A stretch of DNA of 64,000 nt. Source: Cydia pomonella. Lineage: Eukaryota; Arthropoda; Insecta; Lepidoptera; Tortricidae. A program made the position numbers and the translations under genes. Of this stretch, positions 12,007 to 23,076 are shown piece after piece. The stretch is taken from contig NC_084707.1 of the NCBI RefSeq assembly GCF_033807575.1, forward strand, positions 19,144,550-19,208,549, read 5' to 3'. The first letter of the stretch is position 1. The number at the start of each line of letters is the position of its first letter. The notes under the pieces were generated by a model. That model saw nothing but the letters and a program-made list of their open reading frames with translations. It ran no database searches and had not been told where the DNA came from.

Positions 12007-12146
12007 ATGTACAAGGAAGGTCCGAGCACCGAGGTCGAGGCGGGCAGGCACGCGAGCGGCACGTCGTAGCACGTAGTCCTCGTAGCGTCAGTGCCGCGGA
12101 GGCGAGCGCACCGACCGGCCGCTACGACGCTACGCGCGGCTACGCA
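12007..12146 (+). promoter_or_regulatory. GC-rich 5' leader with candidate initiator and short uORF
   Basis: A GC- and CpG-rich block lies directly before the signal-peptide ATG and contrasts with the AT-rich surroundings. An arthropod-type initiator, TCAGT, lies at 12087-12091, about 60 nt before the ATG. If transcription starts further upstream, a 20-codon ORF at 12007-12069 would precede the main ATG. No TATA box is obvious. The start site is inferred, not observed. Confidence 0.4.
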
Positions 12147-12203
12147 ATGTTGTGGTTATCCGTTACGCTTTTGGCGCTTTTTGCTTCGGTCCAAGGACGA
12201 GCG
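12147..12203 (+). CDS. exon 1 (coding part) of a C-type lectin-like gene: signal peptide
   Basis: ATG at 12147 opens 19 codons with a typical secretory signal: short N-region, hydrophobic core LWLSVTLLALFASV, then a small-residue cleavage zone (VQG before RA). The exon ends after GCG at 12203 with a consensus donor GTAAGA, phase 0. Exon 2 also starts in phase 0, which supports joining them, and a signal peptide followed by a lectin-like fold makes sense for a secreted or cell-surface protein. The upstream frame is open, but the GC-rich leader does not read like protein, so I chose this ATG. The link to exon 2 across 6 kb is inferred and needs a transcript. Confidence 0.6.
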
Positions 12204-12923
12204 GTAAGAATAACTTTAAGCTTTGCTTCAAAAATGTTGAATTTTATTATTTCTTTATTTCTATGTATCAAAGTTTCAGTCAGTATTTGTTTTTAAAATG
12301 AAAATATTTCATAAACAGTGTCATGGTTTTTAATTGTATTAAAAACTTAGGTAAAAAAATAATTTTGTTTCTAGTGAATGGTGCAAAATTAATTTCGCTA
12401 TAAACCATTGATAAAATTGAATTTAAAGTTCATCAACACAAAAGTTTATGCTATGCCTATTTCAGTAGTAGTTTATAATCAGTGATTAGTTTATTTATTA
12501 GGATATAACAATAAATAACATTATTAATGCTAAATTGTAAATACAATTCTTTCTTGCGTCTAAACCCACAAAATTAAATATACTAACTACAACAATGAAA
12601 ATCGGTACATTTTGCATATAAGTTCCATAAATTGAACAAGCCTTTAAGTTGTCACCTAAGTTTGAACAAGTTCGGAGCTATGATAATAATACACGTTGCA
12701 TCAGTTTTGAGGCAAAGACAGTTTTGTGTTTTAGTTATAGTTGGTCATATTAAAGCTCAATTAAATACTATGTGCTTGGTTTTTAAGTAACTATATTGTG
12801 TACCTACCCTGTATATTAAATATGTTTGTAAATTGTTAACTGTTTCTTTTTATAAAAAAATATATATACGGTAATACTATACAGTATGTATTTATGTTTG
12901 ATATTGATAGTTTTGAGAAACGA

Positions 12924-13028
12924 TGGTTAGATTGTGTGAAAGAGGATATGAGAATGAAAGTAGTGAGTGCTGAAGTGACGAAAGTTAGAGGAGAATGGAA
13001 GAGAAAAACATGTGCTAATCTCACGTAA
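12924..13028 (+). pseudogene. RTE-type non-LTR retrotransposon, C-terminal fragment
   Basis: One frame reads WLDCVKEDMRMKVVSAEVTK and then RGEWKRKTCANLT before TAA at 13026-13028. The W.DCV..D pattern followed by the R..WK..T.CA block and a stop is the usual C-terminus of RTE-clade elements in insects. Everything upstream is lost. The following GTGGGATAAGGGCAGGACGA looks like the start of the matching 3' UTR. Confidence 0.7.
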
Positions 13029-13394
13029 CGTGGGCGTGGGATAAGGGCAGGACGAAGAGAGCTATGATAAAAAATCTAGCATACTATTACGTAGGTATGG
13101 TGTAAGTGTTACGTATGCAAATCTAGTTTGGGCTAAGAGAAATGCTGACAGTCAGTAACAAATACAAAAAGTATATTGTATTGTTAAGTTTAGATTATAA
13201 AATTATATTTTTTTAAATTGTTAGAAGAGTTAAATTTATGTTAAAAGGGTTGTAACTTATAAAATAAAACTAATAGATATAATTAATCTATTTAAAAAAA
13301 TAATAAAAGCTACCCGACAAGCCTTGGCGCGACAGTAAAATAATATTATAAATATGTATTTAGTTACTTCAGGATTTTATTTCAAAGACAAAAA

Positions 13395-13570
13395 ATAAAC
13401 ATACATAATAAAACTTATATATATAATATATAAATGTAAAAAGTTAAACACCCATATCTCGGAAACAAATATTCTTGATAAACACACAAATAAATGCAAC
13501 TACCAGGATTCGAACCCGGGACCCGTACTTCGTCATCAGAGTCACTATCAACGAGACTAGGAGGCCATTG
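13395..13570 (-). repeat. diverged tRNA-headed SINE
   Basis: The plus strand contains CCAGGATTCGAACCCGGGAC, the complement of a B-box, followed by a diverged complement of the A-box region (ACTAGGAGGCC). The order matches the better preserved copy at 55005-55272. Confidence 0.6.
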
Positions 13571-15127
13571 AAAAATAAGTATATTATATTTCTAAGTTAA
13601 ATCTAAATAATAAATTGTTTTTGTCCATAGAATCTCTTCATAAAGTCTTAGGTACTATTTATGGTCAGCAAATATATTACGTACCAGCACCTTACCTACG
13701 CACCTACTAATTTACAATCGACTTCATGTTCATTTAACATACACATCTTACTGGAGCCGTGTATAACTATAATTAGATTAAGTGGATACCTCCCTTGCCG
13801 CCGGTGTCTTGAGACTGTCGGTTACCCACCAATCACCTCGACCACATTTCAAGCGTAAGCGTTAAATGGAACACGCTCCCTGGCCGTTTCCAGCGCGTCG
13901 GGGGTTCATTTACCCACCTCTCCATATACGATATACGCCTAATTACCTACCTTAAACGACCCGACACACCGCCTTAAGTGCTATCTTAATTACTCTAACG
14001 TAACTTACTTTACAAAATATAACTCACAGATCTTCAATCACCTTTATAATCTATAACGGTCTGGAATCTTTAAGGATATCAATATCACGAGTAAATATAT
14101 TCCCAGTAATCCGATCCGAAAACAAAGATTGGCAATTAATTTATTTGATTGAAAACAGTGTTCTCCGTATACTCGGTTGTTTGGACTCCAAAGTCAAACG
14201 AAGGCTTCGCTAATTAATAATAGAACCGGGTTGTTTTGTCTAGTGAAGTCAAAATATATTCAGCAATTATAAGTTCGTACTGACTTGTATTATTGCACGT
14301 CTGACACGAGATATCATACTCAAATAGAACCCGAAAGTTAGCAGATAAAAGCGAATATGAAATTAGCTTTAGTGAAGTTGGTGAAACACAGACTATATTG
14401 AAGTGGAGGTGGTTGAGACCGCAACCCAGACGAATTTTCAACTGACAGAAGACAAAAGGGGGTTCGATGCATATATTTTGACCGGTGTGAAGTTAGCGGC
14501 TAAAGTTATAACAGCATATGACGATAAAATTTACCAACTAGGCATCAAAAATGACTTGAACAGATCCCAACAATACGTACTACACAAATTAACTATAAAC
14601 GCATTTATAGCCATAAAGACGCTTCAAATCTATTATTCACAGAAGATTTTGAATAAATTCTCACATTTAATGTTTACGAAATAAGTAATAATATAATTTA
14701 CCATGATAATTAGAGCTTTTGTTAAAAAAATAGTATATACGGCCATAACATTCTAAACATACGAAACTAAATTAAACCCTTTTCTAGACCGAAAGACATT
14801 TTCTAATTTATACCAACGGTAAAGAGTAAATATTTTTTAAAATAAAATGCTTTTTGAACCGACTTTCTTTGCTATCTATAGATATTGCAACTGAATAATA
14901 GCAAGCAAATTTTTTTTTTAAAGTTAATACAATTCTAGATTATGGAAAGTAATTATTACATCAATGAAAACCGTGAATCCAAAGCTTTCGTCAAAGCTTT
15001 CGAAACCCAATCATATCACTTTTCAAAGTTGTTTTCCGAAAAATATACATTGGTCGAGTCAGCTATTTTGTAGCTAAGGGGGAAGGCAGTACAGAGGGGC
15101 ATTTATGGAGTTCAAGTCAGATACGTA

Positions 15128-15348
15128 CAGTCAGCATCAAAAGTAGCGGATGAAATAACGCGCCAAAAGTATCTGATATTCCGAATAAATTTTCTAAATG
15201 TAGATAAAAGCCTAAATTTAACGTTCAAATGTATATCTTTTACAGACCAAATTGTTCTACATGTAGAACTACCGCTTTTTGTTTAGCTGTTACAGAATGG
15301 TAGATACTTTTGAAGCGCTGTTTGATCCGCTACTTTTGATGCTGACTG
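15128..15348. mobile_element. MITE with TA duplication, first of a pair
   Basis: The ends CAGTCAGCATCAAAAGTAGC and its complement near 15329-15348 are perfect inverted repeats of about 23 bp. TA flanks both sides (15126-15127 and 15349-15350). The 221-bp interior is partly self-complementary and non-coding. Confidence 0.75.
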
Positions 15349-15350
15349 TA

Positions 15351-15573
15351 CAATCAACATTAAAAGATGCTGATATCAGTCAGGCTTTGCGTCAAAAGTA
15401 TCTAAAGTTCTCTGATAGCTTAACAAAAATAGTATATATAACCATTTAGCTGTTGCAGAAATTTTGAACGCGAACTGTCGAGATATATATATTGGGAAAG
15501 TATTTGAATATTGATGATGGCATCTACTTTTGGCGCATTGTTTCATACGCTACTATTGATGATAACTGTACCA
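15351..15573. mobile_element. degenerate second copy of the same MITE, directly adjacent
   Basis: The same features recur in the same order: a GCGTCAAAAGTATCT block, TTTAGCTGTTGCAGA in the interior (compare TTTAGCTGTTACAGA in the first copy), and a right end ACGCTACTATTGATGATAAC. It abuts the first copy at the shared TA. Confidence 0.6.
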
Positions 15574-15670
15574 CAATATGATTATTAAATTTACTATGCC
15601 ATAAGTAAATATTTTTACAAAAATAGTCAATAAAAAATTACGACATGACCCAAATCTAGTAATAAGGCAT

Positions 15671-15911
15671 AGAATCCACGTAGCGGCGTGGCACCGTTCC
15701 GCCGCGCGGCACGGCGGCGCGACGCGAATTTTTGTATCGTGGTGTAGGTAAACCGTCTAGTCTGTGCCCACGATGCCGCGCCACTGTGCGGCGCCGTGAG
15801 CCCAGTCGTAGCGGTTTACTCAAATTGCGATACAAAGCTTCGCTATAAGGTTGCCGTCGCGCCGCCGTCGTGCCACGCGGCGGATGGGTGCCACGCGGCT
15901 ACGTGGGTTCT
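15671..15911. mobile_element. GC-rich fold-back element
   Basis: Two complementary arms of roughly 75-90 bp (left begins AGAATCCACGTAGC, right ends GCTACGTGGGTTCT) surround a short centre. The arms are rich in GCCGCG and stand out from the AT-rich intron. No ORF of interest; a short open frame across it is a shadow. Confidence 0.7.
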
Positions 15912-16187
15912 GCGTCTAAGCTCAAGCAAGTTGAACCAGCGCAAAGGTGTTCATCACACTTGCCGCATTACCACGTTTAATGGTCATATGCAAATTCAAA
16001 ATTTAATCGAATATTACCTGAATTTTAATTTAGTTATTGACGATGATTGATGATGGTTCATAAGGTATATTGCATGTAATGTTTTTCATAAATATACTTA
16101 CACTTAGATACACTTTTTTATAAAAGGTGTAATTGATCCCGCTAGTATATTCTAAGGGCTGGTTGAGGCAGTCGTTTGCACTCATAC

Positions 16188-16300
16188 TCATAATCATTTA
16201 ATCAAATCAAATCAAATCCAAAATCATTTATTGTTCGTCCTTACAAAGTTCGCCCTTTCATACAATAATTTATAACCTTAGGACCTATGTAAAAATATTC
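16188..16300 (-). repeat. retrotransposon 3' end with TTTGA-type tail
   Basis: On the minus strand the sequence ends AATAAATGATTTTGG followed by ATTTG/ATTTGA repeats. I recognise this as a frequent lepidopteran retrotransposon 3' end. No coding part is present. Confidence 0.5.
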
Positions 16301-17221
16301 TTTTCTGGTATAGGATTCGGCAGATCCCCACTGAAACAGCAAAATAACATAACCGCTCAATATATTATACTTATTAAGTACTGTCACTAAAATTATATTG
16401 TCTAGTTCTTTATGCGTTGAAAGCTAAGCTATGTTAATCTGACCACTCACATGAGTGAAAAAACCACCGGTCCAAGTTTTAATGTCAACCACCACAAACG
16501 CAGTCCATGAATCATTTCCTTATCAGTGGCTCTGTTCTATTCGGTGGACAGATTATTTCAACCGGCTCGGCTCGCTTTGCAGCCCAATGTGTGAAATCGC
16601 ATCAAATTGATTATCAGATAAATTTTTAATGGAGTTATTAACTGCTGATTGCTTACTAGACGGTGGTTGGAATATGATATATCTGACAAGCTGGTTTCTA
16701 TATTGTATTATGCTTTATTTGTTTTCATTTTGAAATAAATTGTTGAAGTAAATGTACTTTCAGAAGTAACCTGTCAGTTAGATTATATTCGATTCTAGCG
16801 CCATCTGTGTTAAGCTTTGTTCATTTAATGTCATAAATTTAAATGAAATATTCGTCAGCGCATGCAAGCTCTCTGATTAACCATATATGTCTACCTACAC
16901 GCTGAGCAGGCAGCGCAACTTGAGACATAGCTTCAGTTTGAAGAGCACTTTAGAACCATTCTGCTTAACCGAGCAGTCCTCGCGGTTATGCATGTAACTT
17001 CCAAAAGACCTTATTCTCGTATCCGTAATTCACTTACCAGAATAATCTTGGGGGTGTATTGGTTGTATGCGTTTGCTTTAGGGCGTTGCGTATAGGTTCG
17101 ATAACAATACTGCTGTTAATACCTCCCCAAGACTATATACTCACTCCACAACAACCATTTGTACACTAGATTGTATGAAACAATGGTTTCCTGCGATATT
17201 ATCTAGATCGTTGGTTGATCA

Positions 17222-17366
17222 GCCCGCGTACCCAATATGCCAATCGTTAACGCTCCGTAGCGAACGAAACGCAACTGTCGTGTCTCACTAATATGGAAGA
17301 GTGATAGAGAGAGATGACAACGCTACGCTATAGAGCTTTAACGATTGGAATGTTGGCTACACGGGT
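17222..17366. mobile_element. fold-back MITE family A, copy 1
   Basis: The outer arms (GCCCGCGTA ... and its complement) and inner arms (CCAATCGTTAACGCTCCGTA with imperfect complement) enclose a centre with ACTAATATGGAAGAGTGATA. The same layout occurs at 35591-35740 and 54351-54496. Confidence 0.75.
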
Positions 17367-18200
17367 TGGTTGAGGACCTTTCTGTCCCAGCAGGCATCAT
17401 TTATGCTTGCGACGTGTACAATTTAGTCATCGGCGCACTGATAATTAATATTGAATTGATATTATTTAGGAGTGATTCGTTTCTGAATACAGTTGTAGTC
17501 CGTTCGTGGTTATGCATGTAACTTCCGATAGGTATCCGTGTGCGCTCGAGTAGCACTGACTTCAAAACTTCCCACTTCGCCGCAACTCCACCTAACTGAG
17601 TGCGGCGACTTTGCCGTCTATTGCCAAACATAATGGGATCTGTATTGCTTTGCTGTTTAAGTTTTGAATGGAAATTTATTTCATTGTTGATATTTTATCA
17701 AGTACTCTGAATCCGCAAACAGCTTCCGAATTATTTGGGAAAGCGATGTATTTCGCTCCAGTGGAATTAATTAAACATTTCTACTTTAGATAAATTCGCG
17801 GAACAGTTGGTACGCCAACAGATAATTCCATATCCGCTTTGATTTAATTTTCAATGCTATAATATTCATAATTAGGTATTACTGACGATCGATTAAATGA
17901 ACATCAAGCACTTTTTATATGTCATTGTGTCGAGTTGATTGTGGTATTTTATAGTTATTAAACCTTATTTATGTAAAGTACGTATTTCTACAAGTCGCCA
18001 GAAATATGCAAATTTCAACGAAGTGGCTAATTTAGTGTTTGAAGTGGGTTATTACTTAGCACTACCATAGTTGGTACTTTGAATCTTAATTTACAGCGAT
18101 AGAATGACGAATGGGATGTCAATCTGCCAATTCTTGCAGGCAATATGTCACACTTTGGGACGTTTACGGTATGCTAACGAGTGACTGTGTGATGGTTCAG

Positions 18201-18330
18201 GTGAACATCAGCAACACGTGGGTGCTGCCAGAGGAGGGGTTCCCGGTGTTCTACCGCTACTTCAGGGACCGCATCTCGTGGTACGAGGCCGACGCCGTCT
18301 GCCAGTTCCACCATGCCAACCTCGTCACAG
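18201..18330 (+). CDS. exon 2 of the lectin-like gene: start of the C-type lectin-like domain
   Basis: The 130-bp exon begins after AG at 18200 in phase 0 and ends in phase 1 before GTCAGT. It encodes 43 residues, including FPVFYRYFRDRISWYEADAV and then CQFHHANLVT. The SW..A...C......L pattern is the first helix and first cysteine of a C-type lectin-like domain (CTLD). The exon is GC-rich with coding-like third positions, unlike its surroundings. In insects this kind of CTLD occurs in furrowed-like proteins that also carry Sushi repeats, but that assignment is from memory and uncertain. Sugar-binding cannot be judged because the calcium-site part of the domain is not in the window. An alternative acceptor at 18139 runs into a stop. 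Confidence 0.85.
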
Positions 18331-19940
18331 GTCAGTCAATTAATAAAGTCTGTAATGAATCCGCAAGTACAGCGAGCTGCAAAATTGCATGGACATATTA
18401 AGAATGGAATTCATTCATAATGTACCATGAAAATTTGCAGCTGTATGTGGTCAGCTGCTGAGAAAAGTGCCCCCCACCCCCTGGCCGTACATCATTTAAT
18501 AGCACCATTTCAAAACATTAAAAGGCACACGAACCCGTGGCCAAAAAGCCTCTCCCATACAATTGATAATTACAAATTGTAATGACAAAACACTCTTTAA
18601 AAGTTATTCAATCGTTGGATGAACATAAGATATTACAGCAAAGTGTCAAGTTTAATCTTCAATCTTGCTCAGCATTTCCTAAGAATAGCAATTCATACTG
18701 ACGAAACATAATACCCTGAATAAACACAAAAGACTCCACAACAGAGTTATTAAGAATTCCTCAGCCTCGCTTTTTGTGCGGAAAGCCGGCATGGGTATGG
18801 TGGATGAGGTACATTTCAATATGGCGGGGTAATCGGCGGCAATCCAGCGAGACCCCATTACCGCTGATGGCGCACTCGACCCTTGAGCCGCCAGATACCG
18901 ACCTATCACAAATGAGTATACCCGCCGGTTGCCCGTAACGTAAATGTATAAATAAATACCGCCTATAAAGTGCTATGGTATAAATAAAACGGCAATATCA
19001 ATGTAGGTTGGAAATATTGTAATTATTCATTTTTAATTTGCTACTATATATTGAAGTTCGTCATTAATTATAATCCGTTGCTTTTATCGCAGATAAAATA
19101 TTGTATTACATTTGCCTACACCTATATTTATAATTGGGCGCTCAGTTTACAATAAGCAGCTACTTTCGTAATTCGATAAATTAATATTACAAAACAATGT
19201 TTAAAAACTTATTTTGTCTATGCAACTCCTAATAACATGAACAAGCGTTTAGTTTAGGAACGGTTAGTTTTTCTCTATAATCAACCACGTTGAAAACAAG
19301 TGTAGTTATCGATTTACTTTACATTAATACACAAAAAATGCCATTAAACGTAAATATACCGAAAATATGACCAAATGAAGGCGTCACGATGCCCCGTTTG
19401 CCTAATGATATTATGGGAGAGATATTTGAAATGTATTCACGATATCAATGAGTGATAAGAAGGATACCTTAATGGGCGTTAGGGTTGCTCTGGAGAGGGT
19501 TGCTTAAGGCGCCGGCGAGGAGTGGAAACCGAGATAATGACGACTACGGCCAATGCTCAATTCCCATGATACTTACACTTGGCAATGTTTGACAGTATTT
19601 GGAAATATTTAATTAATACTTGGCAACGCAGTGTATTTAGGCTGGGTGAAAATACGAGTGTAGACACCAAGAACAGACAACAGAAAGAAAGACAGCTAAA
19701 AACAAATTGCTAATCTACTACTATTTGATGGTTGAATGCAAAGACGTTGTCACTATTTGGCGTTTAAAAACTAAAGAAGGTTGCTTTAGAGGCCTAGGTG
19801 TGTAAGGCTGTATGGAATTCCTTTCCATATCATCTTCACTCATCGAACCGGATACGTAGTATTTCCGGACTTCATTTGAAGTAAATCATGTCAACATTTC
19901 ATTGCAAGTTTGAGAAAAGTGTGCTTCCATAAATACTGGC

Positions 19941-20122
19941 GTTGGAACTCTAGGTCCCAGCGCACACAAGTTTTTTACAGAAATCGCGAAGCGTCCGGTT
20001 GACGTAACTGGTGACCGAAGAGCGGCTTCTTCGCACAACGTATTGGTATTGCGATACAACGAGGAAATGCCGCCAGCATCCTAGGTACAATGCCTCAAGG
20101 GCCTACTTTAGATTTAAGTTAG
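19941..20122 (+). pseudogene. C-terminal remnant of an R2-like retrotransposon
   Basis: From 19941 the frame reads VGTLGPSAHKFFTEIAKRPV then DVTGDRRA. One base is missing near 20025, after which the next frame reads FFAQRIGIAIQRGNAASILG and TMP before a stop at 20120-20122. This parallels, block by block, the C-terminus encoded at 21765-21950 on the opposite strand (GPSARRLFKDL, GDQRAG, FAQRISIAIQRGN, LLGTLP). It is therefore a decayed relative of that element, truncated at the 5' side and frameshifted. Confidence 0.8.
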
Positions 20123-20478
20123 TTATAGTAATCTTCTCTATATATATATATTTATCCATTATGTGTATTGTTATAAACAGTTTGATTTCGTGTTCAACAG
20201 ATAACCGCATTCTATGGCAAATACATCTTACACTAGTAACGAGTGTATTTAAATTCAAGTTTTGAGGTGCCAGGCGTACAACAATAGTTGATAAGTTACG
20301 CTACAGTTTTCTTGTTGAATACTGTTGTTTCTTTTGCTTTGAAAGCACAAAGAAACACTGTCTCGTTTGTTATCCGGTGCTTCAAAAAACTATAGAGGAA
20401 TAAGCAAGTAAGTTTGCTTACTTATTTCTCTATGATAAGACCAAGGATTTTAAATGAGGTGAGGTAATGAGGTTCATA

Positions 20479-20665
20479 GTGTTGTGTTCCTGCCGGTGAG
20501 TAAGGTTGCCAGAGCTCAACGAGGGGGGGGGGGGGAGGGCGGGTTTAGGGTCGGCAACGCGCATGTAACTCCTCTGGAGTTGCAGGCTTACATAGGCTAC
20601 GGAGACTGCTTACCATCAGGCGGGCCGTATGCTTGTTTGCCACCGACGTAGTATAAAAAAAAAAA
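20479..20665 (+). repeat. short retroposon with poly(A) tail, copy 1
   Basis: The body GTGTTGTGTTCCTGCCGGTG ... GCTTGTTTGCCACCGACGTA ends in an 11-A tail. An almost identical copy is at 56578-56752. A run of 13 G at about 20522-20534 is an expansion absent from the other copy. AATGAGGT occurs both upstream and just after the tail and may be the target duplication. Probably a SINE or LINE 3' end. Confidence 0.75.
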
Positions 20666-21764
20666 TGAGGTACAAATTTTTAACAATACGACTATATGCT
20701 TTTGACATTCATAATAAAATATAAAGAAAAGCTTTTAAGCTTTGGTTGTTTTCAGACCTAAAGTGATCTTAGTGGTCTGTTTACCACATAAAGATGCGGT
20801 CCCTACGGAACTTCTCGAACAAGCAATATTGTACTTTTATTACCTACATATGTACCTATATTAAGTAACATGTGCCTTGTTATATTATAGGCTCACAAAA
20901 AGCCTGTTAGTACGTGTATTTTTACAGATATTTATTGATATCCAGAATGGGTAATTTGTCGCTTCATACAATTTCGGCTTTTATTTCACGGGCTAGACTT
21001 CGAATTGATTGATCACACAAAGAAAAGGTAATCAGTCAATGTCTATCACAAATATATTATTCCAGACCAGTAAAAATAATAAAATGGTGAGCTTGTACTC
21101 CTAGTACAGTTTGCCGAAAAATAATTTAGCGAGAAGAGGAGGAATATGACGTAGGCAATCAGTTAGTAATTAGAGAGGTTATTGGAAATTATTATTAGGT
21201 GCGATGTTCGCCTCCCTTCCTCGTTCTTAATAGTTTTCGGTCAATACCTACCCAATGTTTTATTCTGTTTCACGACACGAGTAATAGGTATCTTTATTAA
21301 AAGTTATAAAGTACAAACATCCGAAAACTTTTTACATTTATTCTTGCTTTATTTATACAAAATTCAGATTTGTAGAAAATATTTATTTTTTTACGTAATT
21401 GTGTGTACGATAAAAAGTGCTCATACATCATATGGTAAATCTTTAAAATGAATTTTCAAGCAGTATTTTTAAATAATTTGTGGATATTTCTACATAATAA
21501 AAGTACAAACTAAATATAACGTTAGGTTGTCTATGAGTTTTAGCAATATATTAATATCCCATGGTGCCAATATTTTTTTTTGTGAAGCGTCTTCTGGCAG
21601 TCTTTTCCAAGTTTTCCTGTTACAAATATACTTTAATTTTTAAGAAAACTACGATGGTAATTTAAATATGATCGATACAATGACAAAACCTAAAAAAAGA
21701 TTTTAATATCCAAAAACAAAGAAATAAACATACATAATAAAATAAAACTTACTAACAACTTAAA

Positions 21765-22409
21765 CTAAAGATAAAAAATTTGGCCCAAATCGCCGTCAAT
21801 GGGCAAGGTGCCTAGAAGGCTGGCCGTATTTCCCCGCTGTATGGCGATACTTATACGCTGAGCGAAATAGTGGCCAGCCCTCTGGTCGCCCGAGGCCTCT
21901 ATTAGGCGCGCCGACAAATCTTTAAAAAGCCGACGCGCACTTGGCCCCCATGGCCCCAAGGTTTCAACGCCAAACGCCGCAAACATGTAGCTGCTTCCTA
22001 GTGCTGAATATTTGCGGCGCTTGAGGCTTTCGGCCGAGGATGCCGCAGCGCCAGCGGTAACTTTGGTGCTCGGGACATGGGACGGTGCCAGGGTATCAAC
22101 GCATGTAGCGTCCCACACTAGCGGCCGACCCATGCTCCAAGGCACCAGTGTCATTCCGTCGGGTCGCTTGCCATCGTCCCTGGCTAGACCGCTGGGCTCA
22201 AGTACTGCCGGCACTCTGGCACTAACAAGGGCCCGACGGATAACATCATTGATACTGGCGTGGCGGGGCATTCTTCCAGCGCTTCGGACGCACGAGAGGC
22301 CATGGTGGCCTAGGATGTCCACCATGGCGCCGCATTGACAGCGATGTGGTTGGTTAGTTGATGCCCCTAAACGTAAGCTAGCTGCCAGGCGGAAGGTAGT
22401 GTCATCCAA
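21765..22409 (-). CDS. C-terminal part of the R2-like protein: zinc knuckle and restriction-like endonuclease
   Basis: 214 residues. A cysteine/histidine cluster (C24, C26, H35/H36, C40 of this segment) corresponds to the CCHC knuckle before the nuclease in R2-type elements. Next comes KRPDGMTLVPW at residues 81-91 and VWD ending at D100, matching the PD...D core of the restriction-like endonuclease that nicks the target for priming. The C-terminal RISIAIQRGN and LLGTLP blocks are characteristic of this protein family. The first codon here is TTG inside the protein: the true N-terminal part is encoded on the other strand at 23077-25331. It is intact to the stop. The element is in an intron, not in 28S rDNA, so it is either not rDNA-specific or inserted off-target. 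Confidence 0.8.
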   Translation of the reverse strand: MDDTTFRLAASLRLGASTNQPHRCQCGAMVDILGHHGLSCVRSAGRMPRHASINDVIRRALVSARVPAVLEPSGLARDDGKRPDGMTLVPWSMGRPLVWDATCVDTLAPSHVPSTKVTAGAAASSAESLKRRKYSALGSSYMFAAFGVETLGPWGPSARRLFKDLSARLIEASGDQRAGHYFAQRISIAIQRGNTASLLGTLPIDGDLGQIFYL

Positions 22410-22413
22410 AAAA

Positions 22414-23076
22414 GAATGTCATTAAAACGTCTAAACGTCAACTGTCACGAATGTTTATTTATCTACCAAAATAAATTCGTTTAAATAAAATATATCGGGT
22501 TAAGGGATAATTTAAGCATATAAAACGTCATAAATGTGTATATTTCTGCTCCAATAATATGTGCAAAGGTTTTTCGGACATCATGGGGAGAATGTGATGT
22601 AAAATATTCGAGTGACAGCAGCACCACGCCTTGTGAATAGATTGTTTTGCGTGAAAACCCCGATTTTATTCAACAACCATTCCAAGGTCGTATGAATTCG
22701 CAGCTGAAGGGATACCTCAAATACTGTAAGGACTATCATCTCCTTCCTTGCCGTATCCGGCAATGGCGACCCCATCAACAATTCTTATCCGGATTATGAA
22801 ATGCCCTTATGTGGCTCGCAAAACCAGCGCAGACAACGTAGGTGGAAGGACTATCTGAAAAGCATAATAAGCGGCAAATATTCTACCTGCTTAATACGCA
22901 CAAGAGTGTGCATCCCAAAGCGCCTCTAGGAGTTCAAGAGTGCCAACACCCCCTAAAGAAAATCGCATATTTAATTTTTAATTCTCTTTACCTATTTATT
23001 TAAGGCTTTAGGTTTATTTTTTGTATTTTATTTTAAGTTGATTTTAAGTGTCGTATTTTTTCTTAACGTGTTGTTG
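22414..23076 (+). other. probable 5' UTR of the R2-like element
   Basis: The 660 bp lie between the internal inversion junction (22413/22414) and the first ATG at 23077. There is no long ORF. If the twin-priming model is right, the element's 5' end (complete or truncated) is at about 22414. Confidence 0.45.

Larger units (their letters stand above)
12204..18200 (+). other. intron 1 of the lectin-like gene
   Basis: The 6.0-kb intron runs from GTAAGA at 12204 to AG at 18199-18200, with a branch-like CTAAC at 18174-18178. The polypyrimidine tract is weak. The intron holds an RTE-type fragment, a SINE remnant, a pair of MITEs and two fold-back elements, listed separately. Stretches 13571-15127, 16301-17221 and 17367-18200 otherwise show nothing I can name. 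Confidence 0.6.

Noticed and set aside
14403..14684. 93-codon open frame starting with GTG
   Set aside because: No ATG start near the beginning, no domain, no splice or promoter context, and AT-rich composition like the surrounding intron.
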